This document shows positions 56,597 through 64,000 of a stretch of 64,000 bases of DNA, piece after piece. Both the position numbers and the translations under genes were made by a program. Numbering within the stretch: position 1 is the stretch's first letter; every line of letters starts with the position of its first letter. Under the pieces are notes generated by a model. It saw nothing but the letters and a program-made list of their open reading frames with translations, had not been told where the DNA came from and made no database searches. Source of the DNA: Changshengia sp963803165 (lineage in GTDB: Bacteria; Chloroflexota; Dormibacteria; Aeolococcales; Aeolococcaceae); contig CAWDLK010000002.1 in NCBI GenBank assembly GCA_963803165.1, forward strand, positions 443,641 to 507,640, read 5' to 3'.

Positions 56597-57240
56597 CCGC
56601 GCAGCCTCGACAGCTCTGAGGTGTCCGTGGAGGAGACGGTCTCGTGCATCCGGGCGATGAGGAAGCCCATCACGGCAACCCCGACGAGCACGTCGAGGAA
56701 GAGGGCGAACTCGATGAGCAGGCCCAGACCGGAGGCCACCACCAGCCCGACGAGGATGACGCCGTTCTCGGCCACGAGCAGGCCGGCCAGCTGGAGCACC
56801 GCGTCACGCCGAGCCATGGCCGTGAAGAAGCCGAGGAGGGTGACCGCGATGGCCACTCCGAGCACGGGCTCGGCGAGAGAAGCCGGATGGTACGGGAGCC
56901 GCGACGCCGCGACGAAGCCGATCAGGGTCAGGCCGGCGCCGACCAGCAGTGCCGTGGGAAAGCCAACGTGGTACTGAAGCTCCCTCTTCCCATACGTGGC
57001 CTTCGCCTGACGCTCGATCACCGCGGGGATGGCGAGCCCCTTGATGGCGATGGTGAGGATCCCGAGGGCGAGCAGGTCGGGGTCGTGCGTCGCAGCGAAC
57101 AGAGCGAGGGCGAGGCAGCCGAGCAGGATCGATTGGATCGCGTAGCCGTCAACGGCCGCTCTGATCTGCCGGGCGATCAGGAGCCAGAAGCCGACCAGGA
57201 GGATCAGGGTCGAGAAGACGGCTGCGGCGAGATCCATCAC
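56593..57240 (-). CDS. hyfE: Hydrogenase-4 component E-like membrane subunit
   Basis: A 215-residue protein with about six helices, HyfE family, whose C-terminal part resembles NuoK (ENGVILVGLVVASGLGLLIE with the buried Glu). It links the antiporter modules to the proximal membrane subunit. ATGA overlaps on both sides. Confidence 0.85.
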   Translation of the reverse strand: MMDLAAAVFSTLILLVGFWLLIARQIRAAVDGYAIQSILLGCLALALFAATHDPDLLALGILTIAIKGLAIPAVIERQAKATYGKRELQYHVGFPTALLVGAGLTLIGFVAASRLPYHPASLAEPVLGVAIAVTLLGFFTAMARRDAVLQLAGLLVAENGVILVGLVVASGLGLLIEFALFLDVLVGVAVMGFLIARMHETVSSTDTSELSRLRG

Positions 57241-58184
57241 CGGCCCAGGCTGAAGAGAACGATGGAGAGGAACGACAGCACGAAGGTGCCGCCGAGGTAC
57301 TCGGGCACCCGGAGGATGCGGATCTTGGAGAGAGCGGACTCGATGCCCGCGATGAGCACCGCAGCCCCGAGCATCTTCGCGGCTAGGGTCCCGATGGCGA
57401 TGGCGAACGCGGGCAGCGTTATCTGAGTGGCGAGGCCGTCAGGCCAGATGAGGACGTTGAGCCACACCACCAGGAGCACGAAGAGCTTCATCCATCCGCC
57501 CCACTCCATCAGGGCTTGATCGGGACCGGAAAACTCGAAAAGGCGCGAGCCCTCGATCATGGACAGCTCCTGTGCCGTGCCGGGGTTGTCGATAGGAAGG
57601 CGGCCGGTCTCGGCCAGGAGCACCATCAGAAAGGCGGCAGCGATGAGGGCGTGGCTGGGCGTGATCAGCGGCGAGGCGTTATGCAGAACGTCGTTGACGA
57701 CGAAGGGCACCGTGCCGCCCGAGATGTAGCCCACGGCAAAGAAGATGAGGATGAGGGTGGGCTCGGCAAGCGAGGAGACGATGCGGGAACGGCTCGCCCC
57801 CAGGCCTCCGTAGGGACTGGCGCTGTCCATGGCAGCGAGGTTGGTGAAAAAGCCGCCGATGCCGATGACAAAGCCGCTCCCGACCATGTCCGCCATGAAG
57901 GCCCAGCTCAGCGGGAACGCCGTGAGCACGGGGATCAGCATGGCGAAGGCGATCGGCGCGGCGAAGACGATGTAGGGAGTGAATCGGAATACCCAGGAGG
58001 CTTCGGGGGTTGCCGACCGCTGCTTGCCAAAGAGCTTGACGAGATCGAAGTATGGCTGGAACGGCGATGGACCCCGGCGCGACTGGACCGCGGCCTCGAG
58101 CCTCGCGATGACGCCCTTGAGCAGGGGGGCCAGGGCAAGAACGACAAGGACGGCGACGCACTGGCCGATCGCCGCGGCTAGCAC
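57237..58184 (-). CDS. hyfC: NuoH/HyfC-like membrane subunit
   Basis: A 315-residue protein, eight helices, of the NuoH/HyfC/EchB family that connects the redox module to the pumps. The cytosolic loop RRGPSPFQPYFDLVKLFGKQ and the Glu-rich loop ETGRLPIDNPGTAQELSMIE are hallmarks. First gene of the six-gene operon; GTG 58184 has CGGAG about 9 nt upstream. A fluoride aptamer lies 58 nt before the start. Confidence 0.9.
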   Translation of the reverse strand: MLAAAIGQCVAVLVVLALAPLLKGVIARLEAAVQSRRGPSPFQPYFDLVKLFGKQRSATPEASWVFRFTPYIVFAAPIAFAMLIPVLTAFPLSWAFMADMVGSGFVIGIGGFFTNLAAMDSASPYGGLGASRSRIVSSLAEPTLILIFFAVGYISGGTVPFVVNDVLHNASPLITPSHALIAAAFLMVLLAETGRLPIDNPGTAQELSMIEGSRLFEFSGPDQALMEWGGWMKLFVLLVVWLNVLIWPDGLATQITLPAFAIAIGTLAAKMLGAAVLIAGIESALSKIRILRVPEYLGGTFVLSFLSIVLFSLGR

Positions 58185-58241
58185 AGCGCAAGGCTCCGGC
58201 GTGCGGTGGTCGGCAACACCCTAACCTCCACGGAAGATGGT

Positions 58242-58308
58242 GGTCAGGGGCCATCAGCTCCGCGGAGCGCTGCCGGCGCCGAGACGCCGTGGCGAGCCCC
58301 ATCGCCGG
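58242..58308 (-). promoter_or_regulatory. Fluoride riboswitch before the hyf-like operon
   Basis: On the minus strand GGCGATGGGGCTCGCC (58306-58291) and, after a longer GC-rich hairpin, GCTGATGGCCCCTGACC (58258-58242). GGGGCT pairs with GGCCCC. The conserved GATG and GCTGATGGC blocks match the crcB aptamer; the final CTGAC deviates from the usual CTAC. TAGAGT (58320-58315) is a good -10 for a start near 58308. Confidence 0.77.
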
Positions 58309-58379
58309 GGATGGACTCTACCATGCCCCTCCCTCCTCTCCGACCCGCCGTGGGGGGAGAGGCAGGTAGACTGAAGCCT

Positions 58380-58431
58380 TGGCGATGAGGCCCGCCTGAC
58401 TGCCGCGCCCCGGCTGATGGCTTCTACGAAC
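58380..58431 (+). promoter_or_regulatory. Fluoride riboswitch before the MutS-like pair
   Basis: GGCGATGAGGCCCGCC (58381-58396) and GGCTGATGGCTTCTACG (58412-58428), nearly the same as the aptamer at 50001. TAGACT (58367-58372) would start transcription at about 58380. A hairpin CTACG-AACG-CGTAG (58424-58437) overlaps the aptamer end and reaches to 7 nt before the ATG, so it may be the expression switch hiding the ribosome site. Confidence 0.87.
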
Positions 58432-58443
58432 GCGTAGCGAGCC

Positions 58444-60033
58444 ATGACCCGAGCACTGAACCCCCCAACCACCCAAGCGGCGGCGTCGCCTCCCCTCCCA
58501 GGGCTGGCGTCGTTCAGCGTCCTCTTCCCCGACGCCGAGACGGCTCTCGAGCCGCGCGGCCGATCGGCGCCGGACCCCCTCTCGGACCTGAATCTCGACC
58601 AAGTGTTCGCGGCCATCGCCGTCAACCGGGGCGATTACGAGCTGAGTCCGTTCTTCACGACCCTCCTGCGCGACGAGCAGGCGGTGGCCTATCGCCAGGC
58701 AGTCTTCGTGGACCTCGAGACCGGGCTCTCGGGAGCAGTCGAGGCGTTCGCGGCTCAGATGCGCCACACGCGGAGCTATCTCACAGCGTCATCCCAGCGT
58801 CGTCATCGATACGGGAAGGCCTCGTGGTTCCTGGAGGCCGCTCGGGGCTACTGCGATGCCCTCGCCTCGCTGCGCGACGAGCTGGCTCACGCCCATCCTG
58901 CATCCGAGAGCCTGCGCCGCTTCAGCCGGCTCCTGGACGGCTATCTGCGGTCGGAAGGGTTCGGGGTTCTCGATGCCGAGACCCGGCGGCTCCAGGATGA
59001 GCTCGGGACGCTTCGCTTCTGCGTGCGGGTCCACGACGGACGGGTGACCGTGACCGACTTCCACGGTGAGCCCGACTACAGCACTGAGGTGCTGGCGACC
59101 TTCGAGAAGTTCCGCACCGGCGACGCGAAGAGCCGCCTCGTGGAGTTCCGCCACGACTTCGCCAATCACGTCCAGGAGATGATCGTCGACCGCGTGGCCA
59201 TCCTCCATCCCGACCTGTTCCACTCCTTGCTCGCATACCACGAGCGCTACGCGGACCTGGTCGATCCGGTGATCGCTCGCTTCGAGCGCGAGACCCAGGT
59301 CTACCTGGGCTACCTCAGCTTCATCCGGCCGCTCAAAGAGGCCGGGCTCAGCTTCTGCCTACCTGAGGTCAGCCTGAGCGCCAAGGAGCACCGGGCCTCC
59401 GATACCTTCGACCTCGCCCTCGCCGGCAAGCTGGTTGCCGAGAGACGCCCGGTGGTGGTCAACGACCTCGAGCTGCGGGGTGCCGAGCGCATCCTGGTCG
59501 TGTCGGGGCCCAACCAGGGAGGCAAGACCACCGTCGCCCGCGCCTTCGGGCAGCTTCACCATCTGGCCGCACTCGGCTTCCCGGTACCGGGGACGAGCGC
59601 CCGCCTCCTCCTCTGCGACCGCGTCCTGACTCACTTCGCCACGCAGGAGCAGATCGAGGACCTCCACAGCGGACTGGAGGACGAGCTCCTCCGGGTGCGG
59701 GCCATGATCGAGCAGGCGACCGGGCGGAGCATCGTCGTGATGAACGAGAGCTTCGCCTCCACCACCTCCGAGGACCAGCTCCTTCTGGGTCGCAGGATCC
59801 TGGACCGGCTGATCGGGATGGATGTGCTTGCAGTGTATGTCACCTTCATCGACGAGCTGTCCCGGCTCGGCCCGAGTGTCGTCAGCATGCTGAGCATGGT
59901 TGCGCCCGACCACCCGGCGCACCGCACCTTCAAGGTGGTCCGCCGTCCCGCGGACGGCCACGCCTACGCCATGGTGCTGGCTGAGGCCCACGGTCTCAAC
60001 TATGCAGCGGTCACGGCACGGCTCCGGGGATGA
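58444..60033 (+). CDS. MutS-like ATPase lacking mismatch-recognition domain (first of pair)
   Basis: A 529-residue protein with the C-terminal ATPase domain of MutS: Walker A LVVSGPNQGGKTTVARAFGQ (about residue 358) and Walker B SIVVMNESFASTTSEDQLLL (about 430). Residues 1-340 are helical, resembling the MutS core/lever, but the N-terminal mismatch-reading domain (with F.E) is absent, so DNA mismatch binding is not expected. The Walker B Asp-Glu is Asn-Glu here, as also in the partner. Preceded by a fluoride riboswitch and followed by a paralogue. Confidence 0.85.
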   Translation: MTRALNPPTTQAAASPPLPGLASFSVLFPDAETALEPRGRSAPDPLSDLNLDQVFAAIAVNRGDYELSPFFTTLLRDEQAVAYRQAVFVDLETGLSGAVEAFAAQMRHTRSYLTASSQRRHRYGKASWFLEAARGYCDALASLRDELAHAHPASESLRRFSRLLDGYLRSEGFGVLDAETRRLQDELGTLRFCVRVHDGRVTVTDFHGEPDYSTEVLATFEKFRTGDAKSRLVEFRHDFANHVQEMIVDRVAILHPDLFHSLLAYHERYADLVDPVIARFERETQVYLGYLSFIRPLKEAGLSFCLPEVSLSAKEHRASDTFDLALAGKLVAERRPVVVNDLELRGAERILVVSGPNQGGKTTVARAFGQLHHLAALGFPVPGTSARLLLCDRVLTHFATQEQIEDLHSGLEDELLRVRAMIEQATGRSIVVMNESFASTTSEDQLLLGRRILDRLIGMDVLAVYVTFIDELSRLGPSVVSMLSMVAPDHPAHRTFKVVRRPADGHAYAMVLAEAHGLNYAAVTARLRG

Positions 60034-60058
60034 TCCCTCACATCAGAGCTGTTTCGCC

Positions 60059-61585
60059 ATGAGGGTTCGCCTCCTTCACCCGGACCGGGATTTCGACCGG
60101 AGCTCGGCGCCTCCGGCCCAGGCTCCCGACCTAGCTCAGGACCTTGGCCTCGCTGTCCTCTTGGGGACGATGGCGGCCGGTGACGCTTTCATCCGCACCG
60201 TCGCCGAGCAGGCGCTGCTCGCAAGTCTCCACGACTGCGACGTCATCCTCTACCGGCAACAGGCGCTCGCCGACGCCATCAATTCTCCCGATGCCGTGCG
60301 TGCTCTGTACGACCTAGCGGTCGAGACACTGCAAGAGGAGAAGAAGATCTGGAGCTGGCATGGGTCCACCCCGGAGATGCACCTCCACCACGCCGTCAAC
60401 GTGCTGCAACTCCTCGTCCGCAAGCTCCGGATCCTTCGGCAGAGGGCGTCGGAGAATGCCCAACGCTTCAGCTCGCCGGCGTTCCGGCGCCTCTTCGTCA
60501 CGCTCCTCGAGGAGCTCGACGATCGGTATTTCGCGGAGATCGAGGGGCAGCTCGAGCGGCTGCGCTTCCGCCGGGGGGTGCTGGTGAGCGAGGGCTTGGG
60601 CAGGGGGAGCTCGGGGCTCGGGGTCGTCCTGCGCCGCCCGCTCGGCGCGCGGCGGGGCTGGCTCTGGCACGTCCGGGAGCGTGGTGATCCGCGTCTCAAG
60701 TTCGAAATCCCTTCCCGGGACGACGGCGGGCAAGCGGCCCTCGCCGAGCTTCGGGCCCGCGGCATCAACCTGGTGGCCGACGCGCTCTCCCAGTCGAGCG
60801 ATCACGTACTGAGTTTCTTCACCCAGCTACGGGCCGAGCTTGCCTTCTACGTCGGCTGCCTCAACCTGCACGCCGAGCTCGAGCGACGCGGGTATCTGAC
60901 CTCGTTTCCCGCCCCACACCAAGCCTCAACCCGGATCCTCGCCGTCTCGGGGCTGTACGACGTGGTCCTGGCGTTGACCATGCCAACCAGGGTCGTCGCC
61001 AACGACCTGACGGCCGATGGGAAGGGGCTCGTGCTGATCACCGGTGCCAACCGGGGGGGCAAGTCGACCTTCCTGCGCAGCGTGGGATTGGCTCAGCTCA
61101 TGATGCAGGCGGGCATGTTCGTTCCCGCCACCTCGTTCTCCGCCGACCTCGCCAGCGGAGTCTTCACCCACTTCATGCGTGAGGAGGACGAGACGATGAC
61201 CCGGGGTAAGCTCGACGAGGAGCTCGATCGCATGAGCCGGGTCGTCGATCTCATCGGACCGCGGGCGCTGCTGCTCTGCAACGAGTCCTTCGGCTCGACG
61301 AATGAGTGGGAGGGAGCCGACATCGGCGAGCAGGTCGTCCGGGCGCTGACTGACGCCGGTGTCAGGGTGGTCCTGGTGACCCACGTCTACGAGCTGGCGC
61401 GGCGGCTCAGCGGCGACACAACGGACGCCGTCCTCTCCCTGCGGGCCGAGCGGCTACCCGACGGCACCCGCACCTTCAGGGTGCGCGAGGCGAGGCCGCT
61501 GCCGACCAGTTTCGGCAACGACTTCTACGAGGCTGTCTTCGGCTGGCCCAACCCTCCAGCTCAGGCAGAGGGGACGCCGGTCTGA
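60059..61585 (+). CDS. MutS-like ATPase lacking mismatch-recognition domain (second of pair)
   Basis: About 508 residues, paralogue of the previous gene. Walker A VLITGANRGGKSTFLRSVGL (about residue 330), Walker B ALLLCNESFGSTNEWEGADI (about 410), then VVLVTHVYELARRL. The N-terminal helical region carries Arg/Leu-rich segments (LLVRKLRILRQRASENAQRF). The pair may form a heterodimer like MutSbeta-type ATPases. ATG 60059 lies 26 nt after the first gene. Target unknown; the known crcB association with mutS-like genes supports a fluoride-related role. Confidence 0.85.
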   Translation: MRVRLLHPDRDFDRSSAPPAQAPDLAQDLGLAVLLGTMAAGDAFIRTVAEQALLASLHDCDVILYRQQALADAINSPDAVRALYDLAVETLQEEKKIWSWHGSTPEMHLHHAVNVLQLLVRKLRILRQRASENAQRFSSPAFRRLFVTLLEELDDRYFAEIEGQLERLRFRRGVLVSEGLGRGSSGLGVVLRRPLGARRGWLWHVRERGDPRLKFEIPSRDDGGQAALAELRARGINLVADALSQSSDHVLSFFTQLRAELAFYVGCLNLHAELERRGYLTSFPAPHQASTRILAVSGLYDVVLALTMPTRVVANDLTADGKGLVLITGANRGGKSTFLRSVGLAQLMMQAGMFVPATSFSADLASGVFTHFMREEDETMTRGKLDEELDRMSRVVDLIGPRALLLCNESFGSTNEWEGADIGEQVVRALTDAGVRVVLVTHVYELARRLSGDTTDAVLSLRAERLPDGTRTFRVREARPLPTSFGNDFYEAVFGWPNPPAQAEGTPV

Positions 61586-61808
61586 GCCTCGGCACGAGGC
61601 CAGGTCTCCCGCCCCGGGTATTGGGTCCCATGGCCCAGCTCACGCTCGATGCGCAGCAGCCGCTTGGACGTGGTCACTCACTTGGAGCGCGAGAAGGCGC
61701 CCCCGCCTTCAGCTGGCCGCCAGTGAAAGGGGGGGGGCGACGCCCTGCATGGTCGTGAGCAAGATTGGCTGCACGGCCGGGAAGATCAGAGCGTCGCCCC
61801 GAGGCCCC

Positions 61809-63104
61809 TCAGAAGCGCACCGGACGGCAGAACGCCGATTTCCCGGCGTAGCTGGCACTCCCGCCCAGCTGTTCCTCGATGCGCATGAGCTGGTTGTACT
61901 TCTCCACCCGCTCACCACGGCAGGGCGCTCCCGTCTTCAGGTGCCCGGTGTCCAGTGCCACCGTCATGTCGGCGATGAAGCTGTCCACGGTCTCCCCGGA
62001 GCGATGGGACACGAAGGCGCCCCACCCGTGGAACTGGGCCAGCCGGGTGGCAGCGATCGTCTCGGTCAGGGTGCCGATCTGGTTGAGCTTGATGAGCGTG
62101 GAGTTGGCAATGTCCTCCTCGATGCCGCGGGCAATGATGGCCGGATTGGTGCAGAAGATGTCGTCGCCGACCAGCTCGATGGTCGCGCCGAGCGTGCGGC
62201 TGAGGACCTTCCAGCCCTCCCAGTCGCCCTCGGCCAGGCCGTCCTCCAGAAGGCAGATCGGATAGTCCGCCACCATCAACTCGTAATAGCCCACCATCTC
62301 CTCGCTGCTGAGCTGGCGGCCCTCGGTCTTCAGGTCGTACTTCCCGTCGTGGAAGAACTCACTCGAGGCGGGGTCCATGGCGATGCCCACGTCAGCGCCG
62401 GGCCTGAGACCGGCCTTCTCGATTGCCGCGACAATGAGGTCGAGGGGTTCACGATTGGACTTCACGTGGGGCGCGAAGCCCCCTTCGTCGCCGACGCCCA
62501 CGGTCAGCCCCTTCTCGACCAGGATCCCCTGGAGCGCACGGTAGATCTCGCTGCTCCAGCGAACCGCCTCGTGGAAGTCGGCAGCGCCGTACGCGCCGAT
62601 CATGTACTCCTGGATGTCCGCACCCTGGCCGTGGGCGTGCACACCGCCATTCAGTATGTTCATCATCGGTACCGGCAGACGGGTTGCCCCCGGACCGCCG
62701 AGATACCGGTAGAGGGGACTGCCACTGGCCTCGGCCGCCGCGCGCGCACAGGCCATGGACACCCCGAGGATGGCATTGGCCCCGAGACGGCCCTTGTTGG
62801 GGGTCCCGTCCAGGGCGATCATCCCCGCGTCGACCTCGGCTTGGGCGCTCGCATCCATGCCGAGGAGGCCGGGAGCGATCAACTCCTCGATTCCGGCCAC
62901 GGCTTTGAGGACACCTTTGCCACCAAAGCGATGCGGGTCGCCGTCGCGGAGCTCCACCGCCTCGCGACTGCCCGTGGATGCCCCCGAAGGCACACCGGCG
63001 CGGGCCCTCACCCCACAGGCCAGTTCCACCTCCACCTCCACGGTGGGATTCCCGCGGGAATCGAGGATCTCGCGTCCATGGATTCGAGTGATCGTGGTGT
63101 CCAC
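61809..63104 (-). CDS. eno: Enolase
   Basis: A 431-residue phosphopyruvate hydratase, converting 2-phosphoglycerate to PEP. Motifs: ILDSRGNPTVEVEVEL, AVPSGASTG-type GVPSGASTGSREAVELRDGD, the metal Asp/Glu in ICLLEDGLAEGDWEG and VGDDIFCTN, the catalytic Lys in LIKLNQIGTLTETIAAT and FVSHRSGETVDSFIADM. Full length. I chose GTG 63104 (GGGAGGAA 5 nt upstream). Fluoride with phosphate inhibits enolase, so its place beside the fluoride-riboswitch genes is meaningful. I see no crcB aptamer in its own leader. Confidence 0.95.
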   Translation of the reverse strand: MDTTITRIHGREILDSRGNPTVEVEVELACGVRARAGVPSGASTGSREAVELRDGDPHRFGGKGVLKAVAGIEELIAPGLLGMDASAQAEVDAGMIALDGTPNKGRLGANAILGVSMACARAAAEASGSPLYRYLGGPGATRLPVPMMNILNGGVHAHGQGADIQEYMIGAYGAADFHEAVRWSSEIYRALQGILVEKGLTVGVGDEGGFAPHVKSNREPLDLIVAAIEKAGLRPGADVGIAMDPASSEFFHDGKYDLKTEGRQLSSEEMVGYYELMVADYPICLLEDGLAEGDWEGWKVLSRTLGATIELVGDDIFCTNPAIIARGIEEDIANSTLIKLNQIGTLTETIAATRLAQFHGWGAFVSHRSGETVDSFIADMTVALDTGHLKTGAPCRGERVEKYNQLMRIEEQLGGSASYAGKSAFCRPVRF

Positions 63105-63148
63105 TTCGTTCCTCCCGTACCGTGAGGTACGTTCACACTGAAGGTGCT

Positions 63149-63174
63149 CACTTCCAGACTTGGTGCTGGAAGTG
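63149..63174 (-). promoter_or_regulatory. 9-bp hairpin in the enolase leader
   Basis: CACTTCCAG and CTGGAAGTG around an 8-nt loop, 45 nt before the enolase start. No T-run. It is not a crcB aptamer; it may be a leader stem or a terminator for the upstream MFS gene. Confidence 0.45.
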
Positions 63175-63239
63175 TCACCCAACATCGTTTTGCCGGCAGC
63201 ATCGCAGGTCGACAGAGCCCCACTTGTCGTGACGCCAGG

Positions 63240-64000
63240 TCATGCCGGCTCACCAGCAAGAGAGGGCGGTGTGGATGAGGTGCCCTTCGTCCGCCTGCGC
63301 ACGGCCACCAACAGCGGCAGGGCTGCTACCTCGGCGACCAGGGCAAAGGCCACCGCGGCGGGGATGGCAACCGAATACAGGATTCCGATGAGGACGCTGC
63401 CCAGAAACCAGGCGATCCCGTAACCGGCGGTGAAGAGACCGTAGGCGGAGGCCCGACGGGCGGCGGGCACCATGGTGGCGACGGCGGCCGGGATGATCAA
63501 CTCCTGGACCCCCATCCCGAGACCCCAGAGTGAGGCCCCCACAAGGGCGACCCAGAAGCCACCCAGAAAAGCCAAAGGCGCGTACAGCGCCGAGACGACG
63601 GTGAGCGGGAGCAGCACGCCGATTCCGAAGCGGTCGTAGAGGCGCCCGAAGAGGAACGATCCGGCACCGCTCACCGCCATGGCGACCGCGTAGAAGATCG
63701 GGATGACGGCCGCGCCGACGACCGACCCCTGGGCGAAGTGGAAGGCGATCAGCGGCCAGTCGGCAAACCCCGCCCCGGCCAGGGCGGCCCCGCCCAGGTA
63801 GATCCAGAAGATCCGGGGCAGACCGCGGGTCTGCACATCCGCGGGCTTGGCGGCGAGGTCCTGGGGCCGGGGGTAGACGAACCGGGCGACCCCCACCAGG
63901 ATCAGGCAGATCCCGGCCGGGATGGCCAGGGTGGCGAAGGCGAACCGGTAGCCGCCGACGCGGAGTGCCAGGATGCCGGCGATGGCGAGTGGCCCCAGCA
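63240..64000 (-). CDS. MFS transporter (5' end outside window)
   Basis: The last 250 or so residues of a major facilitator protein; the frame is open to the right edge. Helices such as LGPLAIAGILALRVGGYRFA, WIYLGGAALAGAGFADWPLI, AVAMAVSGAGSFLFGRLYDR and FWVALVGASLWGLGMGVQEL are visible; GRLYDRFG is the second-half A-motif. Substrate unknown. Because it lies next to the fluoride genes a role in that response can be asked about, but nothing shows it. Confidence 0.83.
   Translation of the reverse strand, partial: LGPLAIAGILALRVGGYRFAFATLAIPAGICLILVGVARFVYPRPQDLAAKPADVQTRGLPRIFWIYLGGAALAGAGFADWPLIAFHFAQGSVVGAAVIPIFYAVAMAVSGAGSFLFGRLYDRFGIGVLLPLTVVSALYAPLAFLGGFWVALVGASLWGLGMGVQELIIPAAVATMVPAARRASAYGLFTAGYGIAWFLGSVLIGILYSVAIPAAVAFALVAEVAALPLLVAVRRRTKGTSSTPPSLAGEPA

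Noticed and set aside
50673..58184. Active NiFe hydrogenase / formate hydrogenlyase
   Set aside because: All four NiFe cysteines of the large subunit are replaced and no formate dehydrogenase or maturation genes are present.
63105..63240. Fourth fluoride aptamer before enolase
   Set aside because: The leader lacks the GATG...CGCC and GCTGATGG blocks.

Overview
The window is very GC-rich, densely coded DNA from an aerobic, probably soil-dwelling bacterium of the Actinomycetota / Dormibacterota / Chloroflexota type. Supporting signs are the furA-katG pair, several genes that look leaderless (a -10 box 6-8 nt before the start codon), a cysteine-type leader peptide of the kind annotated in actinobacteria, ATGA/GTGA-coupled operons, and GC hairpin terminators without a T-run. 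I cannot fix the phylum from this sequence alone.

Left part (1-25.8 kb) is ordinary chromosome: a CYTH-CHAD polyphosphate-type protein coupled to a SixA-like phosphatase; an ECF sigma factor with a membrane-anchored Asp-box anti-sigma candidate; a sulfur block (cysK-cysE behind a cysteine-containing leader peptide, and a cysteine-desulfurase-like gene behind a SAM-type riboswitch); furA-katG; a Gfo/Idh/MocA oxidoreductase and an SDR; glutamate dehydrogenase; and a minus-strand operon (permease, phosphoesterase, nucleotidyltransferase-like protein, sugar isomerase, class III aminotransferase, PfkB kinase) facing a divergent LacI regulator.

Middle part (25.9-49.85 kb) is an accessory segment lying between two identical 137-bp direct repeats 23,797 bp apart. 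The right-hand copy runs into the 3' part of a tRNA-Pro(UGG) gene. The segment holds TetR plus hydrolase, a HigBA-type toxin-antitoxin pair, an AbiE-like pair, a decayed VapBC, two IS256-family elements (one splitting a histidine kinase, one inserted in a dispersed ACTTGCTT-box repeat), an ABC exporter, MFS and VOC genes and several frameshifted genes. No integrase is present.

Right part (50.0-63.2 kb) is the most interesting. Three sequences with the fluoride (crcB) aptamer signature precede (i) a universal stress protein, (ii) a six-gene translationally coupled operon for a membrane complex related to hydrogenase-4/formate hydrogenlyase whose large subunit has lost the NiFe cysteine ligands, and (iii) a pair of MutS-like ATPases without mismatch-recognition domains. 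Enolase, the classical fluoride-sensitive glycolytic enzyme, follows. Aptamers (ii) and (iii) sit back to back in one divergent promoter region. I read this as a fluoride-stress regulon built around an energy-converting-hydrogenase-related (Ehr-type) complex. The window ends in a truncated MFS transporter gene.
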